Positions 54,351 through 63,475 of a stretch of 64,000 bases of DNA are shown here, piece after piece. The DNA comes from Bin55 sp963664665 (lineage in GTDB: Bacteria > Pseudomonadota > Gammaproteobacteria > Pseudomonadales > Azotimanducaceae). How positions within the stretch are numbered: the stretch's first letter is position 1; the number at the start of each line of letters is the position of its first letter. The stretch is from the NCBI GenBank assembly GCA_963664665.2, contig CAXXMH010000004.1, forward strand, positions 62,001-126,000. Reading direction: 5' to 3'. The position numbers and the translations under genes are program-made. The notes beneath the pieces are model-generated. The model was not told the origin of the DNA, made no database searches, and saw only the letters and a list, made by a program, of their open reading frames with translations.

Positions 54351-55493
54351 TTAGTCGGCTGTCTCCGGTAATGTCGTGTTGGGAAGTTCCGCGTAGCTGC
54401 GCTTCATCGCAGGATCACCGTCGGCTAGCGCCTTCAACGCCATCCATGCGTGCGCATGTAATGATGATCCCCTAGTACTAGACAGGTATTCGCTAAATTC
54501 GGGCGGCGGCGATTCGCCCCTTGCCGAATATTCAGCTGCCAGCGTCATTAGTTGCTGTTCGACGTCGTTGATTGGTAAAGAAATAGGATCCGCACGGCCA
54601 CCAGCCAACGCTTGTGCAAAAAACGTGAACATCTCCTTTAAACGGTTAGGAATCGTGACACCCGTATGGTCGGCCCAACGGACTAAGTGGTACTCGTGGC
54701 GGATGTCGTTATCCCAAAGTACGCGATGAAGAAACTCAGCACCATCGTGTAAGTTGAGAAAATCTTCGTCACCACACTCTAAGTAAATATTCAAGTTGCT
54801 TGTTCTAATCGCCTCTGCGTTGTCATGTGCTTGACGTGCTGGATTGTCGGCTGGTCGTAATGATGGCGCTGGACCTCTGGTCCAAGAATTGCGTTTGAAG
54901 TTCGGCAATTCAGTGAGGGTTGGTTCAACCGATGGTTCCATGGCGCCAACTGCGAGATATCGTTCAGGGTTGCGGAAAGCGCTCTTAAGGGCTCCGTAGC
55001 CTCCCATCGACATACCGCCGATCAGGACGCCGTCACGGTCTGTTCGAGTTTGGAAGCGCATCGCCATGGCGGCGGGGAGTTCGTCTTTGATAAACGTTTC
55101 CCACGAACCCAAAAAACCGCTGTATAAGGAAGAGGAGAAAGATACGAACACCATCGGTGGAATCACGTTTTCGTTGAGGAATTCATCGACATAACGCTTG
55201 AGTTGCACTAACTGATGTCGGTCGCCACCTCCTCCGTGCAACCAAATAACGAGGGGTAGCCCGACATCAATCTCGGAATCAAATCCAGGCGGTAATAGGG
55301 CTGACATCTCGACCGAAGCGTCAACTGCATCAGACTTCAGTTCGAAAAGTTCGACACGAACTCCTTCGCCGACTCTTGCTTGCTGGATATCTGAAGCGAT
55401 TAATTCGTTAGTAGGCGAAACTAACACCGCGAACAGCGCGATGACAGGAAGAGCGAAGTTGTTTAGACTCTTGATTCGGTATTGGTTGAACAT
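54351..55493 (-). CDS. Exported esterase, PF00756/esterase D family
   Basis: A 380-residue protein with an N-terminal hydrophobic export segment (ALPVIALFAVLVSPTNEL, about 14-31). The esterase domain has LPLVIWLHGGGGDRHQL (oxyanion region), the nucleophile elbow GGMSMGGYGAL, an acid in ECGDEDFLNL and the histidine in WADHTG. The C-terminal about 80 residues are helical and may be an extra domain. Possible roles are feruloyl- or carbohydrate esterase or S-formylglutathione hydrolase-like; export argues for a polymer or peptidoglycan-type substrate. It faces the DUF35 gene convergently. Confidence 0.87.
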   Translation of the reverse strand: MFNQYRIKSLNNFALPVIALFAVLVSPTNELIASDIQQARVGEGVRVELFELKSDAVDASVEMSALLPPGFDSEIDVGLPLVIWLHGGGGDRHQLVQLKRYVDEFLNENVIPPMVFVSFSSSLYSGFLGSWETFIKDELPAAMAMRFQTRTDRDGVLIGGMSMGGYGALKSAFRNPERYLAVGAMEPSVEPTLTELPNFKRNSWTRGPAPSLRPADNPARQAHDNAEAIRTSNLNIYLECGDEDFLNLHDGAEFLHRVLWDNDIRHEYHLVRWADHTGVTIPNRLKEMFTFFAQALAGGRADPISLPINDVEQQLMTLAAEYSARGESPPPEFSEYLSSTRGSSLHAHAWMALKALADGDPAMKRSYAELPNTTLPETAD

Positions 55494-55897
55494 TTGGCTG
55501 TTAGCATCATGACGATTTGAAAAGGATACGAGCCTCCTTGATTCTGGCGTACGTCATGTGCGGGTCTAACCGTCGTATTCGCCATTCATCCCTAATACCG
55601 TATTTACCACTTCGTTAGGATCGCGATCGCGATTTTCTCGGATCAGATTCGCGAGATCAAGCGGAGGTTCGCCAACCTTGCTTTATGGTAATTCCGAACC
55701 ATTCGTCGATGCGAAATTGGCAAATTAATGAAGCTCATGATTAAGCCTGATGATGAATTTGCGCGATGTGATAGGGCTTGAACGATTCATCGAGCGTTGC
55801 GTTTCGTACGCTATAGGGATAGTGCGGGAGACGCGCCAGCCTTGACTTGACGGTAAATCATCCGCAGATGAGTCGTCACGATAGGTGATCCGAGTCG
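55494..55897. other. Intergenic region, about 400 bases, with a possible gene remnant
   Basis: Contains the promoter of the esterase (minus) and the downstream end of the envelope operon. On the minus strand, 55566-55682 holds a 38-codon frame without a start codon whose composition (PPLDLANLIRENRDRDPNE, then NGEYDG) looks protein-like; it may be the remnant of a lost small gene. Nothing else recognised. Confidence 0.4.
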
Positions 55898-56893
55898 CTA
55901 ATTCGTTGGGCGCTGAAGTTGCCTTTCAGCCAGGGGTAACGCTAGAAATGCGCCACCGTGTCGTTGTGTGAGTTCGCGCATCAGGATGGAAAAGCGCATA
56001 GGAGACCACGTTAGACCTTGTTCGTTTTCGAATCCGAATGCATGAATTCGCATCGTGCCTTCGGTGACGTTAGCAGAGGCGATGGTTTGGTCAATACTCT
56101 GAATATATTTATCGAGATCCTCCGAACCAGAGAAATCATCTCCAAAGATGAATAACGCTATCTTTTTTTCAGGATCATAAAGGTCGCGTAGCGCGACCCG
56201 GATACCTTTGGCGGGACTGCTTGTTGAGAATGCGCGCCAGGTTTTAAGTCTAGAAAGCGCTCGTTGACGAAGTTGTAGGGAGTCGTCTAACCAGCGCTTA
56301 CGAAACGACTTGTAGAGGTAACCTCCTTCGTCGCTGAGGATCTGGAATCCTTTCATTTCAGGATATAGTGACAGAACTCCTTCAACTTCCTTGGTAACTT
56401 GATACCAGATAGATCGCATACTCAATGACGTATCGATTACGAATACGACGTACTCGGAATCAACAGGTATTCCGGCGTATTCACTCGGTGTAGTACTAAT
56501 CGCCTGCTGCGCCTTAGTCCCTAATTGTTGTATCGCGGATTCGGTTGCTGTTGTGCGACGCTGTAGACGATCGAGCTCTGCCGAAGTCGATGCAATGGTG
56601 TCACGTACCGTAGTAGATCTTGCGTCTTTGTCATTCGACCGTTCGCTGAGTTGCTGCAAGAGCGTACGGTTTTCCTCGATTTCTCGCGTCAACGCATCGA
56701 TTTCACTGTCAAGTGTCTGGCGTTGTAGAACTAAACTTCCGTAGTCGACATTCATGGGTTCTGAATCTGCTAAGACACCGAGCTCACCGATAGGGAGGAT
56801 TAGCACCAACAACACGATCGCACCGAATGCACATGCAATTACGTCGAGAAAGCTGACTGTCGCGCCGCCTGTTCGATCGTCCTCACGTTTCAT
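55898..56893 (-). CDS. VWA-domain membrane protein B of the envelope operon
   Basis: A 331-residue protein from the ATG at 56893 (MKREDDRTGGATVSFLDVI), which overlaps the stop of the previous gene as ATGA; the longer frame upstream lies inside that gene. One N-terminal helix contains an aspartate (SFLDVIACAFGAIVLLVL, D17). A coiled coil (about 55-130) leads to a von Willebrand A domain with the MIDAS motif DTSLS (154-158) and FIFGDDFSGSED. The helix motif FLDV with small residues is shared with the neighbour at 56890 and is comparable to the aspartate helix of ExbD/TolR/MotB proteins. It probably faces the periplasm and is driven by the channel protein at 58010. Function unknown. Confidence 0.85.
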   Translation of the reverse strand: MKREDDRTGGATVSFLDVIACAFGAIVLLVLILPIGELGVLADSEPMNVDYGSLVLQRQTLDSEIDALTREIEENRTLLQQLSERSNDKDARSTTVRDTIASTSAELDRLQRRTTATESAIQQLGTKAQQAISTTPSEYAGIPVDSEYVVFVIDTSLSMRSIWYQVTKEVEGVLSLYPEMKGFQILSDEGGYLYKSFRKRWLDDSLQLRQRALSRLKTWRAFSTSSPAKGIRVALRDLYDPEKKIALFIFGDDFSGSEDLDKYIQSIDQTIASANVTEGTMRIHAFGFENEQGLTWSPMRFSILMRELTQRHGGAFLALPLAERQLQRPTN

Positions 56894-58026
56894 GAAGTAG
56901 GCCAACCGGGTACTGGCGTTAATAGACGACCGCCGTATGACGTGGCAAGTTCCCAATACCCATGAACCGCGTTGCTATCACCTTCAAGCGGGTATAGCAC
57001 GACATCGATTCGAATACCTCTTAAATCACGCCTGTTTGTTCGTAGTGCGTTGTCGAAGATGCTCTTACGGCATTGAGGCGAGATTAATGGAACTTGACCA
57101 GACCTTACTCGCGGACAGCCTCGAATTCGATGGAGCGCGGCGTCGCCGGGAAGGGTAGGGTATCCGTCAGTGATGACGATCACTTGCAGGGGCGGTGGTG
57201 AAATAGCCGCGACGGTGGCAAGTGCAGTTCGTAAGTCGGTTGCCCCGTGGGGGACTAGGCCATTCAATCGTGCATCTACGTGAGCCTCAGCAGAAGTTGC
57301 ATCGACTTTGACTTCCCATTGCGGACTTTGTGTTGCCGTTATGGTGCTGCCTTGGGAGTCGAGTACGACATCGCTGTAGGTCAAGATTTGATACGAAGCA
57401 CTGTCGGGTATGTGATCGATTACCCACTTTGCAGCACCTCTCGCTGAGACCCACTTCGTGGCTCTCAGCTGCGACTGAGAATTTGAAGCGCGAAGCCGAA
57501 TGATCTCGACGAGTGTGGAACTCAACATGCTAGCGGACGAATCTAACAACACGACGACCCGGTCGTTATTGACCATGAGGCCAGTCAGATGCTGTTGTGA
57601 AGCAATCTGCTGCGCGTCCTCCAAGGCGCGTTGCTGTGCTTCGGCACTGGTCGCCAGCGCTTGCCGTGCATTATTTAAAGCGATGCGCTGCTGCTGTACT
57701 TCCTGTAGCAGACTGGCGAGACGGGAGGATTGCAATCGTGTTACCGAGGATTTCGCGTCGTCCCGTGCGGTAAGAGCCACGATTTGACGTTGGGTATCGT
57801 CAGCAACACGCTTTAGCTCTGTTTTCTGCTCAGTCTTCGTCGCAATAAGTTCTTGAATCTCTGTTACGTGTTCGATGAGGAAACCTGCGGCATCGATCTC
57901 CTCGACTGTTTCACCGTGCTTGACAACAAGCAATAGCAATACCGCCGCACCGAGACCGCAACAGAGAACGTCGAGAAAGCTAAGCCCGAATGCGACGACC
58001 GATTGACGTTTAACTGTGCGGCTCAT
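56890..58026 (-). CDS. VWA-domain membrane protein A of the envelope operon
   Basis: A 378-residue protein of the same layout as the one at 55898: N-terminal helix SFLDVLCCGLGAAVLLLLVV (D19), coiled coil (about 50-145, rich in Gln, Leu and Glu), then a VWA domain with the complete MIDAS set DSSAS (162-166), T in GATDLRTAL (263) and D in VITDGYP (287). It overlaps the channel gene by 17 bases and the second VWA gene by 4. VWA domains bind a metal through MIDAS and mediate protein-protein contact. Two VWA paralogues beside one channel gene suggest a hetero-dimeric rotor-like or stator-like pair. Function inferred. Confidence 0.88.
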   Translation of the reverse strand: MSRTVKRQSVVAFGLSFLDVLCCGLGAAVLLLLVVKHGETVEEIDAAGFLIEHVTEIQELIATKTEQKTELKRVADDTQRQIVALTARDDAKSSVTRLQSSRLASLLQEVQQQRIALNNARQALATSAEAQQRALEDAQQIASQQHLTGLMVNNDRVVVLLDSSASMLSSTLVEIIRLRASNSQSQLRATKWVSARGAAKWVIDHIPDSASYQILTYSDVVLDSQGSTITATQSPQWEVKVDATSAEAHVDARLNGLVPHGATDLRTALATVAAISPPPLQVIVITDGYPTLPGDAALHRIRGCPRVRSGQVPLISPQCRKSIFDNALRTNRRDLRGIRIDVVLYPLEGDSNAVHGYWELATSYGGRLLTPVPGWPTS

Positions 58027-58867
58027 CTTCCATAGTTAGCTGTTTTGGAGTCTCCTGGGCTTTCGCAAGCGCAGTCAACTTACCGATGAGATCAGCCGCT
58101 ATGAATTGCTTGTAATTCGCGACAAGACGTTCTACGCGACCTTGAAGGAGGTAGGAGGCCAACATGAGTAAAAGACTTATGAAGAGCGCACAAAAGGTGG
58201 AGTTAAACGCCACGCCAAGGCTATTTGCGACGCCGGTTATGTCCCCCGCCAAGGCTTCATCCGCTCGACCTAACGCTTCACCGATACCGCGAACCGTACC
58301 AAGAAACCCAACGGACGGAATTGCCCACAGAATGTACTTATTAAGGCTCAGTTTGGCATCAAGCTGCTCCAAATACACGTCGCAAGCCGATGCCCCAATA
58401 TCACTTGCTTCCTTAAATTGAGAAATCGGTCGGTGTGGTTCAAGTGTGTTGAGAACAGTTTCGACTACGCCTAACAATTGCAGGTGCGGGGCGGTCTGAA
58501 GTTTCTTAGCTACCTCATGGCGCAGTTCCGTTAACACGGTGTCATTGAATGCAGTTTTATTTTTGAGACCTAGGAAGTCGGTCTTGAGTAGATGTGGCTC
58601 ATCCATAAGCAACTGGTAGCGGAACAACCAGAGCCAAGCGCACCACAAACCTAAGATAACGCAGATTTCCTGTTCCGGATCCTTGAGGATGATTGCAAGC
58701 GTTCTTGGTGGTGGTTCACCTTGTTCTTGGGCGATGTAGAGCAATTGTGAAGCGCTCGGATCGATCCAGATCATGTAGATTAGGTGGACAACGACTCCAC
58801 TGATGAGTAATCCGAATACATCGATAACGAGGCTGTTGTTGATGGCGAATTTAGCAAGAGCTTTCAC
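58010..58867 (-). CDS. MotA/TolQ/ExbB family proton channel protein
   Basis: A 285-residue inner-membrane protein. Membrane helices about 12-33, 65-86, 176-196 and 216-241. The conserved core is NKYILWAIPSVGFLGTVRGIGEAL and ITGVANSLGVAFNSTFCALFISLLLMLASYLL, the MotA/ExbB proton-channel domain (P183, G187, T191 and the small-residue helix). A soluble loop of about 90 residues precedes it, as in ExbB/TolQ. It should form an oligomeric channel around the aspartate helices of the VWA proteins encoded right after it. A 22-base gap separates it from the small exported protein gene upstream. Confidence 0.88.
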   Translation of the reverse strand: MKALAKFAINNSLVIDVFGLLISGVVVHLIYMIWIDPSASQLLYIAQEQGEPPPRTLAIILKDPEQEICVILGLWCAWLWLFRYQLLMDEPHLLKTDFLGLKNKTAFNDTVLTELRHEVAKKLQTAPHLQLLGVVETVLNTLEPHRPISQFKEASDIGASACDVYLEQLDAKLSLNKYILWAIPSVGFLGTVRGIGEALGRADEALAGDITGVANSLGVAFNSTFCALFISLLLMLASYLLQGRVERLVANYKQFIAADLIGKLTALAKAQETPKQLTMEDEPHS

Positions 58868-58889
58868 GGTAGATCAGCGTATTCCTCAG

Positions 58890-59174
58890 CTAGATGTCTT
58901 GGGGTAAATCAATGTTGGCGTGAGCTCTGATACGTTCTTTGAGCTCCAGCGGTTTTAACTCGGTAGCTGGACTGGCATGCGTGGGCGACTGCACGTTTTC
59001 TTCGGACGGGTTGTTCTCGACGCTTGGCTCCGTAGATTTAAGTTCCAGCTCCTTGTTTGTCTCATGTTCGGACGTTTGCTGCGCCTCGTCTGGTTCGTTT
59101 TCATCTGCAACCAACAGTGACGCACTTAGGAGGCAGAGCATTAACAGCGGTTGCTTGAGTTTCAATGAATCCAT
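58890..59174 (-). CDS. Small acidic exported protein of the envelope operon
   Basis: A 94-residue protein with an N-terminal signal-like segment (LKQPLLMLCLLSASLLVADE) and a low-complexity acidic tail rich in Glu, Ser, Pro and Thr. It overlaps the SUMF1-type gene by 13 bases. I do not recognise the family. A linker or lid protein of the channel complex is a guess. Confidence 0.65.
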   Translation of the reverse strand: MDSLKLKQPLLMLCLLSASLLVADENEPDEAQQTSEHETNKELELKSTEPSVENNPSEENVQSPTHASPATELKPLELKERIRAHANIDLPQDI

Positions 59175-61147
59175 CGGGCTACTCTAAAGCCAAGTGTCGA
59201 ACGCTTACCCGTTTCGAATTCACGGTTGCTTATTGCCACTTCGTCAATATTGTGAGTCGCGTAATTCGATCCCTTCACGACATTCGCGAAGCCGGTCCTC
59301 GGGCCGAAATAGTCTGGTCCGCCATTCGTGTCGCGACGCGTCTCGTAGTAGTCGTGTGTCCATTCGCTAACGTTACCGGTGATGTCATAAAGACCGTTGG
59401 CGTTAGGAAGATAAGAGGCAACAGGAGCGTCTGTTTCGTGGTTATCCGTAAAGTCATCAAAATGTCGAGACCGGACCTTCGACGTTTCGCGCCCTGCTAG
59501 ATTGGCAAAAGCAATGGGGATCGTGCGTGTCTTTCCCCATTCGAATGGCTCAAGGACAAGATTCCTCCGCCAATCGAATCCGGCGCCGGTTTCCCATTCA
59601 GCTTCAGTGGGTAACCGAAAGCCAAGCGAAGTAATCTCGAAGCCATCGATGACGCCGTTCTGACCAACACGATAGAACGGTTGTAAACCGTGTTGTGCGC
59701 TTAACCAATTGCAGAATCCAACCGCATCCGTCCAAGATATGTCACTAACAGGATGTTTATCCGAACCTTGGATCGAATTTTGATATAGCCTAAACGCACC
59801 GACCGTGACCTCGGCTGCACCTAGATAGAACGGTCTAGTGATTTCGATCGACATCATTTCATCGCTGTCGACACCGACGGATTTTTGATAACTAACGGGT
59901 GGAAACCTAATCATTTCAAGTCCGCCTGTTACGGTCACCCGTTCACGTGCGAAGTGATAAGCGTGTGCTGCTGGTTCTAGTAATTCGAACACCATCGACT
60001 GATCTGCGCCCTGCTTGTCGGACACTTGCTTGGATTGCGCGGTCAGACCTTCGCTCTGGGCTTCTATCACATCCCCAGGGTAAACATCGAGAGCTAAAGG
60101 CGCCATTCCTTTTTGAATCCCATTCACGAGTACCGTAGCACTTGGGCTTGTCTGAACCTCAACCCTGATCGTCTTCTGCTCGAAATCGATCGTCTGAGAG
60201 ATGTTCTTCCCGACTTCCGGAGTGAGCACGGCGTTGTGCTCACGGTATCCTGGTTTGCGTACGACCAGTTCATAAGAGCGCCCGGGTCGTAGCGTAAAAG
60301 ACGTGCTACTTTCGCCTACAAATGACCCGTCGAGTAGGACCGACGCGTTACTTGGTCTAGTCTCAATTGTGGTCGTGATTAGTGACGGTGTCAGCTCGAC
60401 GGTACCGAGCACGAGTTTTTCGGCGGGTTCTAGCGAGATGTCTATGACCGTGGTGTCATACCCTGCGTGCGATATACGGAGTTGATGAGAAGTTGCTGGA
60501 ATCCCGCCTTCAAAAGTACCGTGTCCAAGACGCTCACCGTCAAGTTCGATTGCTGCGGCGAGTGGTTTTGTCGTGACACTTAAGATCGCTTGATGTGCTG
60601 ATAGGTCGAGCAGGATCTCCTGCGAATTTCCAAAACCCTCGATGTCTACCGCGTATGCGGCAAGTTCGGTATCTCCGCGCATGACCGCAACAACATGACG
60701 CCCCTGCACTAACTCGATGCCTTCCAACTGAGTCTGTAATTTGCCATCGATATGTATCGAAACTGGGAACTCTTGAGTAACTATGACATTGAGGTAACCA
60801 GGTAAAGGAGTGAGTTGGACGTCAAAACCGCGTTGATCGGATTGACGTACGAACGAGACCGTTTCGCTTGCATAACCCGGGTTGCTAATTTCGTAGTCTG
60901 CGTCGTCGGAAAAAACTAGCACTCGATTGAACATCGTGAATGCGTTGCCTCTTTGACGCTTGATCGAATACGTTGATTCAATTTCGATCGGTCCAACCGA
61001 ATACTGGAATGTCTCCCCGAAGGAAAGTAGTCCGATCGGAAGTAAAAATACCGCGGCGACGACGATGACAACACCGATTGTGGTCAGTCGTTCTTGCCGC
61101 AGTGATTGTGTGGGTACTTCGCTGCTTGACGAGCTCGTTTCTGTCAA
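59162..61147 (-). CDS. Membrane protein with PEGA-like repeats and a cysteine-less SUMF1/FGE domain
   Basis: A 661-residue protein. One N-terminal helix (TTIGVVIVVAAVFLLPIGLL, 22-41) anchors a periplasmic region with at least three PEGA-like repeats (around 190-235, 258-310, 325-365; LDGERLG, LDGSFVGES, VNGIQKGMAP). The C-terminal 405-660 is an FGE-sulfatase/SUMF1 fold: FRLPTEAEWETGAGFD (510-525), GLYDITGNVSEWTHDY (585-600) and LGFRVAR. The region of the two copper-binding cysteines of true formylglycine enzymes reads KGSNYATHNIDEVAISNRE and has no cysteine, so it should not make formylglycine. It overlaps the genes on both sides. A binding or structural role is inferred. Confidence 0.9.
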   Translation of the reverse strand: MTETSSSSSEVPTQSLRQERLTTIGVVIVVAAVFLLPIGLLSFGETFQYSVGPIEIESTYSIKRQRGNAFTMFNRVLVFSDDADYEISNPGYASETVSFVRQSDQRGFDVQLTPLPGYLNVIVTQEFPVSIHIDGKLQTQLEGIELVQGRHVVAVMRGDTELAAYAVDIEGFGNSQEILLDLSAHQAILSVTTKPLAAAIELDGERLGHGTFEGGIPATSHQLRISHAGYDTTVIDISLEPAEKLVLGTVELTPSLITTTIETRPSNASVLLDGSFVGESSTSFTLRPGRSYELVVRKPGYREHNAVLTPEVGKNISQTIDFEQKTIRVEVQTSPSATVLVNGIQKGMAPLALDVYPGDVIEAQSEGLTAQSKQVSDKQGADQSMVFELLEPAAHAYHFARERVTVTGGLEMIRFPPVSYQKSVGVDSDEMMSIEITRPFYLGAAEVTVGAFRLYQNSIQGSDKHPVSDISWTDAVGFCNWLSAQHGLQPFYRVGQNGVIDGFEITSLGFRLPTEAEWETGAGFDWRRNLVLEPFEWGKTRTIPIAFANLAGRETSKVRSRHFDDFTDNHETDAPVASYLPNANGLYDITGNVSEWTHDYYETRRDTNGGPDYFGPRTGFANVVKGSNYATHNIDEVAISNREFETGKRSTLGFRVARWIH

Positions 61148-62127
61148 AACCGTTTGGACGCCTCTATCTCGACGGTTTTAGGTTGGCTGTTTGGATCCAA
61201 AAGCAACGGCGTTCGGACCTCTCGGTAACCATCCCTTCGTCCGATCAATTCGTAATGCCCAGGCATTAGTTGGATTTTCTGTGATCGGAATCGACCTAGA
61301 CTCCGACCGGGACGCAGTAAGACAGTGGTGTAGCCGTCCGAATCTATGTTGACGATAACCGGCGTAGTCCAGCGGCGATTCAATTCGTTCAAAGCCGCGA
61401 GTTTGTCGCCAACACGTTTCCCGGGATCCACTTTCTCATGCAAGTTGCGCAGGTGACTGACCTCGTTTTGGGTCGACGGACGTGAGAGGCGTTCCGGATT
61501 AGAAAGCAATCGGTCCGCTAGTTTCTCAATTGTTATCAGTGCCTCGCTGCGTTGCATCTGTTCGATGACGGCCAGATCCTGTGTATTCAACTTGGCAGCG
61601 ATCTCGTTTGCTTCAATCCAAAGCTCCGCGCGCACTGCAGTAGTAAATCTCTCGGAAAGGTCTTGTTGGTTTAGTCGTTCTAGTTGCGTCGCAACAAAAT
61701 CGCGCAGTTCTTGTGCTGCGGCTGAACTGGGTTCGAGTTGTAGCGCTTCATCTAGCAAACTAGAAGCTTTCTCCCATTGCTCTAGATCGATCGCGCGATG
61801 TACGCCTGTCATAATCGTGTTGAAAGCTGGTTGCTCTTTCGCGACGCTTGGTTCAGACGTTCCTTGCTTGTTTGTTGCGTCCGCATTGTGCTTTGCTGTC
61901 TGATCAACAATGGTCCGCACTGGTTCATCGTCGAGGAGCTGAGTCAGTGGTTGGCTCGTGATTACTGTCGCATGTATCGGACTTGTAAGTTCGTCATTTG
62001 TGCTCTGCGACGTCCGAGTTGGGATTGATTGGTCGCTAGGTTCGGGGGTGGTGTTCGACTGCGACTCAACACACCCGGTAATCGCAACAGCACACGCAAG
62101 CGCTGCGAGTCGATGCATTAAAACCAT
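61144..62127 (-). CDS. Lipoprotein with C-terminal PEGA-like domain
   Basis: A 327-residue protein with a lipobox (ALACAVAITGC, Cys19) and a Ser/Thr/Pro-rich linker. A helical repeat-like region (about 105-200, AIDLEQWEKASSLLDEALQLEP) resembles TPR units, and the C-terminus has a PEGA-like strand set (GHYELIGRRDGYREVRTPLLL). It overlaps the SUMF1-type gene by 4 bases and follows the 62165 gene by 37. It probably sits on the periplasmic membrane face and contacts the PEGA protein. Confidence 0.8.
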   Translation of the reverse strand: MVLMHRLAALACAVAITGCVESQSNTTPEPSDQSIPTRTSQSTNDELTSPIHATVITSQPLTQLLDDEPVRTIVDQTAKHNADATNKQGTSEPSVAKEQPAFNTIMTGVHRAIDLEQWEKASSLLDEALQLEPSSAAAQELRDFVATQLERLNQQDLSERFTTAVRAELWIEANEIAAKLNTQDLAVIEQMQRSEALITIEKLADRLLSNPERLSRPSTQNEVSHLRNLHEKVDPGKRVGDKLAALNELNRRWTTPVIVNIDSDGYTTVLLRPGRSLGRFRSQKIQLMPGHYELIGRRDGYREVRTPLLLDPNSQPKTVEIEASKRF

Positions 62128-62164
62128 CTAGATTTCGACAAACCGAGTAGTGACGCAGATTGCG

Positions 62165-63475
62165 CTATTCATCCACAATGTGAATCGCGAATGCGTCCGT
62201 ATTCTCGTGGGTGTAGAGCTCATGGACAACTTGACGCCATCGTTCGAATTGCGCGGCCGCCTTCCCCTGTAATGTGACGGTCTCACCTTGAATCTCAAGG
62301 TTGACCGGTGCGAATGTGTCGTGGTAGCTCTGTGACATCTCGTCAAATAAACCAAGGTTTGCCTTGAAGTCCGCACGATCGATCAAGCTCTTGATAATCA
62401 ATCCTCCTCCGACTGCAGATCCCACAGCGAGCGCAGTTTCGCGCTCTTTTGTTGAATCTGCACCTGCCGCTGCCACTGCCGAAGCAGCCAAGATGATGCC
62501 ACCAACGGCACGTTCCACCTTATACCGCCGTTCCTCTAGTCGCATTTCACGCGCATACGGATACACCTCGTTCAACCACTTCTCGTATTTCGGGTTTACC
62601 TTTTCGAAAAATGCAGCGTAGTGCTCGTCGTATAGCGACGCAACTTCTTGATCTTTTCTCGCAAAAGCTTGGGTTCGCAGCCATTCTTCGGTGGTTGGGT
62701 CTGGTAAGTACGAGATCTCCCATTGGTCTCGATCATTTACGCGTATGGTGTCGCCATATAAATCTGGCGCGAAAAATCTGGCGAGAACCAAGTCGCGTGT
62801 ATGCGCAATCTCCTCGAGCGTGGATAACGTCGTGGAGCGACCGCGATTGCTCCGCGATTCATTCCTCTTCATCGTGTCGACATGATTTCTTGCGAAACTC
62901 TTTAATCGTTCATAAACATCACGTGCGATCTCGTTCCATAGTGGTTGAAACGCATCTTTCCCTGGTTCATAGAAACGTTGATGCCATCCGAGTGCCACTC
63001 GATGGTCGGACGTTTTCCAATCTATCCATTCGACACCGCGTGCGTCTATCAGATTCCAACGAATCTTCATTACCTCAGACGTAGACTCGAGAATCCTGCC
63101 ACGTAGGAAGAGATCAGCGCTGACAGTCGTGGAAGGAGCAACGGTCACACGTTCGAACTGGTTCAATCGAGTAATCGCTTCTTTTATTCGAACTGCGGAC
63201 CGGATGCTCTCGGTCTTTCGGACCTCAGGCCACACCCCTTTTTCCCGCATTCGATCGTCGTTTTCGTCGAGCTGTGGGTCGAAGACGACTACCGCAAAAT
63301 CCAGATGAGGAATGTTGAGTGGTTCGTAAGTCGGACCAATGGATGAGGAAAGTGGTTTGGGTTCTTCCTCGGGTAGTTTCGGTCCGACGGGAACGGCGTT
63401 CACGTTGAGACAGGCTTGGATTACAAAGATGCCGATGACAAATTGCGTAGATTTATGAAGCACCATGAGATTCAT
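62165..63475 (-). CDS. Exported protein of unknown function in the envelope operon
   Basis: A 436-residue protein with a signal segment (STQFVIGIFVIQACLNVNA). IQAC is lipobox-like, so lipidation is possible but not sure. The N-terminal domain (about 55-200) with DFAVVVFDPQLDEN and VSADLFLRGRILESTSEVMKIRW resembles TolB/GNA1162-type beta-alpha lipoproteins used in envelope systems; this is a weak likeness. A Gly/Ala-rich hydrophobic stretch (GGIILAASAVAAAGADS) lies near residue 310. It overlaps the gene upstream by 4 bases (ATGA). Confidence 0.7.
   Translation of the reverse strand: MNLMVLHKSTQFVIGIFVIQACLNVNAVPVGPKLPEEEPKPLSSSIGPTYEPLNIPHLDFAVVVFDPQLDENDDRMREKGVWPEVRKTESIRSAVRIKEAITRLNQFERVTVAPSTTVSADLFLRGRILESTSEVMKIRWNLIDARGVEWIDWKTSDHRVALGWHQRFYEPGKDAFQPLWNEIARDVYERLKSFARNHVDTMKRNESRSNRGRSTTLSTLEEIAHTRDLVLARFFAPDLYGDTIRVNDRDQWEISYLPDPTTEEWLRTQAFARKDQEVASLYDEHYAAFFEKVNPKYEKWLNEVYPYAREMRLEERRYKVERAVGGIILAASAVAAAGADSTKERETALAVGSAVGGGLIIKSLIDRADFKANLGLFDEMSQSYHDTFAPVNLEIQGETVTLQGKAAAQFERWRQVVHELYTHENTDAFAIHIVDE

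Noticed and set aside
55898..58867. Zorya-type antiphage system
   Set aside because: A MotA/ExbB channel is present, but Zorya needs a ZorB with a peptidoglycan-binding domain plus helicase or nuclease partners, none of which is seen; the partners here are VWA and PEGA/SUMF1 proteins.
59162..61147. Formylglycine-generating enzyme acting on sulfatases
   Set aside because: The active-site cysteine segment is lost and there is no sulfatase gene nearby.
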